Shown here in pieces: positions 1 through 5,448 of a stretch of 11,108 nucleotides of DNA. Each line of letters starts with the position of its first letter. Within the stretch, counting starts at the first letter, position 1. Under the pieces are notes generated by a model. That model had not been told where the DNA came from. It made no database searches and saw nothing but the letters and a program-made list of their open reading frames with translations. The stretch is taken from assembly GCA_011055475.1 (NCBI GenBank), contig DSDH01000591.1, forward strand, positions 1 through 11,108, in the 5' to 3' direction. Position numbers and translations under genes: made by a program. This DNA comes from Phycisphaerales bacterium. GTDB taxonomy: Bacteria > Planctomycetota > Phycisphaerae > Sedimentisphaerales > Anaerohalosphaeraceae.

Positions 1-21
1 CTCGCCGAGCATCGCAGCGGA

Positions 22-210
22 AGACGGACAGGCCCGAAGGGTTGCGCGCAGGACGCGCGCAATTCCGCAGTCGGGCCAGGGACGGCCCGTCTGCGGAACC
101 CCGTCTGGAGCGAGAAGCGCAGGATCAATCGGCAGGATTGCCGATTGACACAGCCGAAGGCTGCCGCGAAGCGGCGAGGCACATGGACGTGCCGAGTGAA
201 ACCCGAAGGG
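22..210 (+). repeat. Multi-hairpin intergenic element with GGA-loop and GAA-triloop stems; possible structured RNA
   Basis: No credible gene is present; the stretch is almost continuous stem-loops. Seen directly: CCC-GAA-GGG (33-41); TTGCGCGC-AGGAC-GCGCGCAA (42-62, 8 bp perfect); 15-nt arms 63-77/84-98 with one T-T mismatch and loop AGGGAC; TCAATCGGCA-GGAT-TGCCGATTGA (125-148, 10 bp perfect); CAGCC-GAA-GGCTG (151-163); CCGC-GAA-GCGG (164-174); GGCAC-ATGGAC-GTGCC (178-193); CCC-GAA-GGG (202-210). AGACGG (22-27) can pair with CCGTCT (101-106), enclosing the first three hairpins, which abut without linkers. Positions 1-220 contain ten GGA triplets on the + strand and only one TCC, and four GGAs lie in apical loops. 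This asymmetry suggests the + strand is the functional RNA strand. It resembles both a dispersed intergenic repeat and a CsrB-like RNA. No promoter is visible because the left part is cut by the window edge. Structure is certain; function is unknown. Confidence 0.7.
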
Positions 211-218
211 CGGGATAG

Positions 219-332
219 TGGGGTGCCCTTTCTTTTGGTTACTTTTCTTTGGGCAAGCTAAAGAAAAGTAACTCGCCCTTTGGCAGCAGACCGGAAAAGA
301 ACTCTGCACCATCAAAAGGGCGAAACACCCCA
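219..332. repeat. Nested inverted repeat between the hairpin array and the dat 3' end; possible bidirectional terminator
   Basis: Outer arms TGGGGTG (219-225) and CACCCCA (326-332) are complementary. Next to them CCCTTT (226-231) pairs with AAAGGG (315-320), leaving CGAAA (321-325) as a bulge. The arms enclose the palindrome at 238-272. A second copy of the same left-arm sequence, CGCCCTTT (274-281), can pair with AAAGGGCG (315-322) instead, so two mutually exclusive folds exist. The repeat ends 18 nt beyond the dat stop codon, so on the minus strand it is the 3' UTR of the cell-wall operon. A transcription-ending or mRNA-stabilising role is plausible. No uridine run follows on either strand, so it is not a textbook intrinsic terminator. 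Confidence 0.55.
238..272. repeat. Perfect 13-bp inverted repeat with 9-nt spacer
   Basis: GTTACTTTTCTTT (238-250) and AAAGAAAAGTAAC (260-272) are exact reverse complements around the spacer GGGCAAGCT. The stem is pyrimidine/purine-biased and AT-rich, unlike the GC-rich surroundings. I recall similar GTTACTTTTCTTTGG...AAAGAAAAGTAAC blocks as recurrent intergenic repeats in several gammaproteobacteria, where they give rise to spurious small ORFs. That recollection has not been checked against a database. Because it is symmetric, it would form the same hairpin in transcripts from either side. Confidence 0.75.
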
Positions 333-350
333 TGCCTTGGGCAACTGACA

Positions 351-1211
351 TCAGTCGCCAATATCCCCCGTGCGCAAAGCAGCCTTGTAGTCCTGGTAGA
401 GCGCATACATCCGCTGCCACACCGGGCCGGGCCGGCCATCGCCCACGGGCTGGCCGTCGAGACGGGTGACCGGCACCACCTCCTTGGTGGAGCTCGTCAT
501 CCAGACCTCGTCGGCCAGGCGCAGTTCGGTCTCCGGGATGTCGGCCTCGCGGTAGGACAGACCATGCGACCCGGCGATTTCCAGCACCAGGTCCCGGGTG
601 ATGCCGGGCAACAGGCGCGGCCCCTTGGGCGGGGTGATGATCGTGCCGTCGCGCACGATGAACAGGTTGCTGGCCGCCCCCTCGGTGGCCAGGCCACCGC
701 GCACGAGGATGGCCTCCATGGCGCCCTCTTCCTTGGCCTCCTGGCGCATGAGCACATTGGCCAGCAGGGTAACGGCCTTGATGTCACAACGTGCCCAGCG
801 GATATCGGGACGGGTGACGGCGTCGATGCCCCTGTCCAGCACCTCGCGTCCCAGCGTGACGATGGGATTGGCCATGGCGAAGACGGTGGGCACGACATGG
901 TCCGGGAAGGCATGGTCGCGCTTGGCCACGCCGCGCGTGACCTGCAGGTAGACCGACTGGTCCTCACCCTCGCCCGCCTCGATCAGGCGGCTGAAGATGG
1001 CACACCACTCCTCGCGGGTATGCGGATTGGGGATGCGGATCTCGCGCAGGCTGCGCTCCAGGCGCTCCAGGTGATGGTCGCAGCGGAACAGGCGCCCGCC
1101 GTAGGCCGGGATCACCTCGTACACGCCGTCGCCAAACAGGAAGCCGCGGTCCAGTACCGGGACCTTCGCCTCTTCGAGTGGGCAGTACTCGCCGTTGAGG
1201 TAGACGGTCAC
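351..1211 (-). CDS. dat: D-alanine aminotransferase (PLP fold-type IV)
   Basis: Cytoplasmic PLP enzyme that interconverts D-alanine + 2-oxoglutarate and pyruvate + D-glutamate. Numbered from the GTG at 1209-1211 (286 aa), the key residues fall at the published numbers of the Bacillus enzyme: Tyr31, Arg50, the carboxylate-binding Arg98 and His100, catalytic Lys145 (CDIKAVTLL) and Glu177 (ATEGAASN). This argues for D-alanine aminotransferase over branched-chain aminotransferase or aminodeoxychorismate lyase. The GTG start gives the family N-terminus (VTVYLNGEY) and lies one base after the dacA stop (TGA-C-GTG), implying translational coupling. An in-frame ATG at 1236-1238 adds nine residues unlike the family and lies inside dacA, so it is less likely. 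Pairing with a D-Ala-releasing carboxypeptidase suggests a role in D-Ala turnover or D-Glu supply (inference). It is the last gene of the minus-strand series. Confidence 0.92.
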   Translation of the reverse strand: MTVYLNGEYCPLEEAKVPVLDRGFLFGDGVYEVIPAYGGRLFRCDHHLERLERSLREIRIPNPHTREEWCAIFSRLIEAGEGEDQSVYLQVTRGVAKRDHAFPDHVVPTVFAMANPIVTLGREVLDRGIDAVTRPDIRWARCDIKAVTLLANVLMRQEAKEEGAMEAILVRGGLATEGAASNLFIVRDGTIITPPKGPRLLPGITRDLVLEIAGSHGLSYREADIPETELRLADEVWMTSSTKEVVPVTRLDGQPVGDGRPGPVWQRMYALYQDYKAALRTGDIGD

Positions 1212-1212
1212 G

Positions 1213-2355
1213 TCAGTCGAACCACTTGAGCACGGCATCGGTCGCGCGGCGGACGAAGCCGCCCTCGTCCACGGCCTCCAGCGCCACCAGCGGTTGCGAC
1301 TTGATCACCTCGCCGTTCAGGCTGACGTTGACGTCGCCCAGCGCCGCGCCCTTGGCCACCGGGGCCTCGACGTTTGGCGTGAGCTCCATCATTGCGTCGA
1401 GCTTGGAGTACTGGCCGCGCGGGATGGTGACATACAGGTCGCCATCGAGCCCCAGACCGACCTTCTCCTGCGCCCCCTTCCAGACGCGGGCCTCGGTGAG
1501 GGCCTCGCCGGCGCCATAGAGGCGGTGGGTCTCGAAGAAGCGATAGCCATAGTTGAGCAGGGCCTGGCTGTGACGGGCGCGCGCGTCCTCGCTGTCGGTA
1601 CCGAGCACGACGGTAATCAGGCGCATCCCGTCGCGCTCCGCCGAAACGACCAGGCAGTAGCCGGCCGCCTCGGTATGGCCGGTCTTGCCGCCATCCACGC
1701 TCGGGTCGCGCCACAGCAGCTTGTTGCGGTTGTACTGCTTGATGCCGTTGTAGGTGAACTCGCGTTCCTTGTACAAGGCGTAGTGTTCCGGGAACTCGGT
1801 GATCACCGCGCGCATGAGCACGGCAATATCATGGGCGGTGGTGTAGTGATTCTCGTGCGGCATGCCGGTGGCGTTGGCGAAGTGGGAGCCATTCATGCCC
1901 AGCGCCTGCGCCTCGGCGTTCATTATCGCGACGAAGCCGCTCTCGGTCCCGGCCAGGTGCTCGGCCAGCGCCACGGTGGCATCGTTGCCCGACTGGATCA
2001 CCATGCCGCGCAGCAGGTCGCCGAGTCGCACGCGATGGTTCACCTCGATGAACATGCGTGAGCCGTAGGTACGCCAGGCCTTTTCACTGACCAGTACCTC
2101 ATCCTCGACGGATATGGTGCCGCTTGCCAGCGCCTTGTACAGCACATAGCCGCTCATCAGCTTGGTGATGCTGGCGGGCTCGACCTGCATCTCTGCATCC
2201 TTCTCCGCCAGCACCCGGCCGCTGTGGAAGTCCAACAGCAGGTAACTGGTGGCCGGCACGCTGGGCGGCGCGGGGATGATGGTCGGCGAGGCGGACGCGC
2301 TCAGGCTGACGATTAACAGCAGGCAGGTAATCAGGAACTTGGGCAGCATGGTCAC
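1213..2355 (-). CDS. dacA: D-alanyl-D-alanine carboxypeptidase, PBP5/6 family
   Basis: Low-molecular-weight penicillin-binding protein that removes the terminal D-Ala of peptidoglycan pentapeptides in the periplasm, limiting crosslinking. All three active-site motifs are present: S62-I-T-K65 (nucleophile and base), S122-G-N124, and K224-T-G226. A hydrophobic signal peptide (about residues 5-19) is followed by ASA-S, a likely signal peptidase I site after residue 22. The C-terminus (GGFVRRATDAVLKWFD) looks like the amphipathic helix that anchors PBP5 to the inner membrane. The length of 380 aa is near that of E. coli PBP5. The start is ambiguous: a GTG at 2353-2355, with GAAG 7 nt upstream, or an ATG two codons later at 2347-2349. 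It is separated from rlpA by 131 bp and coupled to dat by one base. Confidence 0.95.
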   Translation of the reverse strand: MTMLPKFLITCLLLIVSLSASASPTIIPAPPSVPATSYLLLDFHSGRVLAEKDAEMQVEPASITKLMSGYVLYKALASGTISVEDEVLVSEKAWRTYGSRMFIEVNHRVRLGDLLRGMVIQSGNDATVALAEHLAGTESGFVAIMNAEAQALGMNGSHFANATGMPHENHYTTAHDIAVLMRAVITEFPEHYALYKEREFTYNGIKQYNRNKLLWRDPSVDGGKTGHTEAAGYCLVVSAERDGMRLITVVLGTDSEDARARHSQALLNYGYRFFETHRLYGAGEALTEARVWKGAQEKVGLGLDGDLYVTIPRGQYSKLDAMMELTPNVEAPVAKGAALGDVNVSLNGEVIKSQPLVALEAVDEGGFVRRATDAVLKWFD

Positions 2356-2486
2356 AGGCAGTCTTCGGATATTGGCTGATTTGGGTTTGAATCATTGGCC
2401 GAACCGGGAAATTCTATCCCTTCGACCGGAGGATGACTAATGGTGCCATCACATCCTGGCGCTCCGGCCACACGCCCCGGGCCGGG
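2356..2486 (-). other. rlpA-dacA intergenic gap with a weak bulged hairpin
   Basis: This is the only sizeable gap in the minus-strand cell-wall series. It contains a short hairpin (2400-2424): CGAA (2400-2403) pairs with TTCG (2421-2424) and GGGA (2406-2409) with TCCC (2417-2420), with a 2-nt bulge and loop AATTCTA. On the minus strand TAGAAT in the loop region could serve as a -10-like hexamer, but I see no convincing -35 at proper spacing. The gap may hold a separate promoter for dacA-dat or an attenuator; the sequence does not decide this. Confidence 0.35.
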
Positions 2487-3305
2487 TCAGTCCACGACAA
2501 TGCGGAAATCGTCCAGACCGAGCCGTTCCAGGCCCTGCACCGTGCGATCGGCGGCATCCACGCCGGCCAGCGGGCCGATGCGCACGCGGTAAACCACGCC
2601 CCCGGTCCCCCGGCCTTCCTGGATAGTGACCTGCCCAAGCGAGTGAGAGTTCAACCGCGACTGGAAAAGCTCGGCGTTCTGCCGGGAGGCAAAAGCCCCC
2701 ACCTGGATATACATGTCGGCCCCGCTCGGGGCACCGGCGGCCGGCGCCGAAACCAGCTGCGGACGCGCGGGCTCGGGACGGCGCGGGTCGATGGCCGTCA
2801 CCTCCACCAGTCCCGTACCCTCCTTGAGGATGTCGAGCTTGGTGGCCGCGGCATAGGACAGGTCGATGATCCGGTTGTCATGGAACGGCCCGCGATCGTT
2901 CACCTTGACGATGACACTGCGCCCGTTCCGAAGGTTGGTGACCCGCACATAGGTGGGCAAGGGCAGCGACTTGTGAGCGGCCGTCATCTGGTACATGTCG
3001 TAGGGCTCGCCGCTGGAGGTGCGACGGCCATGGAACTTGCTGCCGTACCAGGAGGCGATACCGCGCTCGGAGTAGCCGGCGGCGCTGTCCATCACGTAAT
3101 AGCGGCGGCCAAAGACCTCGTAGGAGGTCGGATTGCCATACTTGCTACGCGGCTCGGAGCGGGGCACCGCGTCCGGAATCGCTTCGGCGTTGATCTGCCC
3201 CCCGGGGCCGTCGCTGTCGACCCGGACGCTGCCGCCACCGCCGCAGCCGGCGAGCGCTGCCACGAGCAGTCCCAGCCCGAGCCAGCGGGCGGGACCGACG
3301 CTCAT
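2487..3305 (-). CDS. rlpA: RlpA septal ring lytic transglycosylase lipoprotein with SPOR domain
   Basis: Outer-membrane lipoprotein (272 aa). In Pseudomonas, RlpA is a lytic transglycosylase acting on glycan stripped of peptides. Residues 1-20 are a lipoprotein signal peptide with lipobox LAG-C21 followed by a Gly-rich linker. The RlpA double-psi beta-barrel runs about 80-170, with GIASWYG (82-88), AAHKSLPLPT (His111) and VNDRGPF (Asp137), the positions matching the family's catalytic His/Asp. A C-terminal SPOR domain (about 197-271, MYIQVGAFASRQNAELFQSRL) would bind denuded glycan at division sites. The ATG at 3303-3305 is chosen because AGGAGG lies 7 nt upstream, the lipobox follows at the right distance, and ATGA overlaps the mltB stop. 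The open frame continues upstream only as a shadow of mltB. Confidence 0.94.
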   Translation of the reverse strand: MSVGPARWLGLGLLVAALAGCGGGGSVRVDSDGPGGQINAEAIPDAVPRSEPRSKYGNPTSYEVFGRRYYVMDSAAGYSERGIASWYGSKFHGRRTSSGEPYDMYQMTAAHKSLPLPTYVRVTNLRNGRSVIVKVNDRGPFHDNRIIDLSYAAATKLDILKEGTGLVEVTAIDPRRPEPARPQLVSAPAAGAPSGADMYIQVGAFASRQNAELFQSRLNSHSLGQVTIQEGRGTGGVVYRVRIGPLAGVDAADRTVQGLERLGLDDFRIVVD

Positions 3306-4339
3306 CGCGCCGCCTCCTGTCGCTGGTAGGCCTGCCGGATCTCCTGCGCGAGCTGGTGCACTGCCATGGCGTAGAGCGGGCTGTGGTTGTAACGGGTGAT
3401 GACGTAGAAGTTGCGCAGGCCCAGCCAGTACTCCCGGTACTCCTCGCCGTCGAGGGCGATGAGGGCGACGTTGTCGTCGTAGCTGAGCGGCCGCAGCGGC
3501 TCGACACCGGCGGCCGTCAGCTCCGCCAGGGAGAAGCTCGGCTTCATGCCCTTCTCGGCGAAGGGCGCGGCGACCTCGTCCTCGACCCGGGCCGGCAGGG
3601 TGACCGGTTCGCCCGCCACCCAGCCGTGCCGCTTGAAGTAGTTGGCCACCGAGCCGATGGCATCGGCGGGGCTCTCCCACAGATCGCGCCGGCCGTCACC
3701 GTCGAAATCGACCGCAAAGTTGCGGTAGCTCGACGAGATGAACTGGCTCTTGCCCATGGCCCCGGCATAGGACCCTTCCAGGCCGCGCGGATTCAGGCCT
3801 TCCTCGCGCGTGAGGAGCAGGAAATGCTCCAGTTCGCTGCGGAAGAACCGCGCCCGCGGCGGGTAGTCGAAACCGAGGGTGGTGAGTGTATCCAGCACCG
3901 GGAACCCGCCGGTATGGCGACCATAGAAGGTCTCCACGCCGATGATCGCCACCAGGTACTCGGGCGGCACGCCGTAGGTGGCCTCGGCCCGCTCGAGCAG
4001 CTCGCGGTGCTCGGCCCAGAACTCGGTGCCCTGGCGAATGCGCGCGGGATTGAGGAAGATCGGCCGGTACTGGTACCAGGGCTTCCCCTCCGCGGGCCGC
4101 TGGATGACTTCCAGTACCCGCGTCTGCTGGCGCACGTCGGCGAACAGGGCATGCAGGTCGTCGCGCCGGAAATCGTGGCGCGCCACCATCTCGTCGATGA
4201 AGCTGCGCACGTCGTCGCGCGCGGGGTAGTCCATCGGCGCATTACCGGCCTCGGCCACGGCCGCATGGCTCGAACACCCGCCCAGCGTCAGGGTGAGGAA
4301 GACCGCCAGGGCGGTGATTGAGCGTAACAACAGGCGCAT
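3302..4339 (-). CDS. mltB: Membrane-bound lytic murein transglycosylase B
   Basis: Cleaves peptidoglycan glycan strands to 1,6-anhydro-muropeptides, making room for insertion of new material. The 345-aa protein begins with a lipoprotein signal (lipobox LGG-C22), so it should be lipid-anchored, probably in the outer membrane. Catalytic Glu136 lies in GVETFYG (134-140), matching the Slt35/MltB motif. Later come GSYAGAMGKSQFISSSYRNF (189-208), part of the family active-site cleft, and DFDGDGRRDLW (211-221), equivalent to the calcium-binding EF-hand-like loop of Slt35. The ATG at 4337-4339 is chosen because it places the signal peptide at the N-terminus and overlaps the rodA stop by one base (TAATG). 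No clear Shine-Dalgarno is visible, so translation probably depends on coupling to rodA. The upstream extension of the same frame is antisense-like rodA shadow. Confidence 0.95.
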   Translation of the reverse strand: MRLLLRSITALAVFLTLTLGGCSSHAAVAEAGNAPMDYPARDDVRSFIDEMVARHDFRRDDLHALFADVRQQTRVLEVIQRPAEGKPWYQYRPIFLNPARIRQGTEFWAEHRELLERAEATYGVPPEYLVAIIGVETFYGRHTGGFPVLDTLTTLGFDYPPRARFFRSELEHFLLLTREEGLNPRGLEGSYAGAMGKSQFISSSYRNFAVDFDGDGRRDLWESPADAIGSVANYFKRHGWVAGEPVTLPARVEDEVAAPFAEKGMKPSFSLAELTAAGVEPLRPLSYDDNVALIALDGEEYREYWLGLRNFYVITRYNHSPLYAMAVHQLAQEIRQAYQRQEAAR

Positions 4340-5448
4340 TAGCGTGATAACAGTCGTCGGTGCGAATTGATGGACATGAGCATACCGAATGCCGCCATGA
4401 GGGTCACCATGGACGTGCCGCCGTAGCTCACCAGCGGCAGCGGGACCCCCACGACCGGCAGCAGCCCGGTCACCATGCCCGTGTTTACGAACAGATAGAC
4501 AAAGAACGTGAGCGAAAGACTCCCGGCGAGCAGCCGCGAATACGTGTCCTGGGCGTTCACCGCGATGTACAGGCCGCGCAGAATGAGACTGAGGTAGACG
4601 ATCAGCAGGGTCAGGGCACCGAGGAAGCCGAACTCCTCGCCGTAGACGGCGAAGATGAAGTCGGTGGAGCGCTCGGGCAGGAACTCGAGCTGCGACTGGG
4701 TGCCATTGAGCCAGCCCTTGCCGTAGAGGCCGCCGGAACCGATGGCGATCTTGGACTGGATGATGTGGTAGCCCGAACCCAGCGGGTCGCTCTCGGGATT
4801 GAGGAAGGTGAGCACCCGGCGGCGCTGGTAGTCGTGCATGAAGTGCCACAATACGGGTAGTGCGGCCAGCGCGGCGGCACCCAGGCCGAGCAGCAGGCGC
4901 CAGCGGATGCCGGCCAGGTAGATAACGAAGACGCCGGCCACGCCCACCAGCAGGGCCGTACCCAGATCCGGCTGCCGGGCGATAAGCAGCATCGGCACCG
5001 CTACCAGCACGCCGGCGACCAGCACCTCCCACCACCGCGGCGGCAAGGGGCGCTCGGCGAAGAACCAGGCGACCATCATCGGCACCGCGAGCTTCATCAT
5101 CTCCGAGGGCTGGAAGCGAATGATGCCCAGGTCCAGCCAGCGCTGCGCGCCCTTGCCCATCTCCCCCATCACCAGCACCGCCACCAGCAGCACGACCCCG
5201 CCGGCATAGATCCAGGGCGACCAGCGGGCCAGCACCGGCATCGAGACCTGGGCGAACAACAGCAGCACGACGAAGGCAAGCCCGAGACGCACCGCCTGGC
5301 GGACCATCAGCTCGACGTTCTCGCCGCCCGCGCTGAACAGCACCACGAGCCCGATCGCGGCCAGGGTGAACAGCCCGATCAGCAGCGGCGGATCGAGATG
5401 CAGCGCCTGTAGCAGCGCCGACTGGCCCCGGGTGTCGTCAGCGCGCAT
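4339..5448 (-). CDS. rodA: RodA, SEDS-family peptidoglycan glycosyltransferase
   Basis: Polytopic inner-membrane enzyme (369 aa, about ten hydrophobic segments) that polymerises lipid II into glycan during rod elongation, as partner of PBP2. Family landmarks: GKGAQRWLDLG (98-108), RFQPSEMMKL (111-120), RQPDLGTA (158-165), LYGKGWLNGTQSQLEFLPER (241-260) and STDFIFAVYGEEFGF, where Asp263 corresponds to the catalytically required Asp of E. coli RodA (D262). The C-terminal VGVPLPLVSYGGTSM is also typical. The start at 5446-5448 lies inside the end of mrdA (11-nt overlap) with AGGGGG 9 nt upstream. The shared transcript and overlap fit a fixed ratio of the RodA-PBP2 complex. No residues appear missing. 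Confidence 0.96.
   Translation of the reverse strand: MRADDTRGQSALLQALHLDPPLLIGLFTLAAIGLVVLFSAGGENVELMVRQAVRLGLAFVVLLLFAQVSMPVLARWSPWIYAGGVVLLVAVLVMGEMGKGAQRWLDLGIIRFQPSEMMKLAVPMMVAWFFAERPLPPRWWEVLVAGVLVAVPMLLIARQPDLGTALLVGVAGVFVIYLAGIRWRLLLGLGAAALAALPVLWHFMHDYQRRRVLTFLNPESDPLGSGYHIIQSKIAIGSGGLYGKGWLNGTQSQLEFLPERSTDFIFAVYGEEFGFLGALTLLIVYLSLILRGLYIAVNAQDTYSRLLAGSLSLTFFVYLFVNTGMVTGLLPVVGVPLPLVSYGGTSMVTLMAAFGMLMSINSHRRLLSR

Noticed and set aside
1..350. tRNA or CRISPR array in the repetitive left end
   Set aside because: No cloverleaf with anticodon arm and T-loop consensus, and no regularly spaced identical direct repeats; the repeats here are inverted with differing stems.
239..439. 66-codon minus-strand frame across the repeat
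   Set aside because: Overlaps the end of dat and translates the repeat itself; no gene-like features.
249..1229. 326-codon + strand frame beginning MGKLKKSNSPFGSRPEKNSA
   Set aside because: It starts inside the palindromic repeat and continues antisense to dat. Its beginning resembles the spurious peptides this repeat yields in many genomes.
2487..3680. 397-codon version of rlpA
   Set aside because: The extra N-terminus is Arg/Gly-rich shadow of mltB; AGGAGG and the lipobox support the start at 3305.
3302..5035. 577-codon version of mltB
   Set aside because: The first ~230 codons are an out-of-frame reading of rodA; the lipoprotein signal peptide places the real start at 4339.
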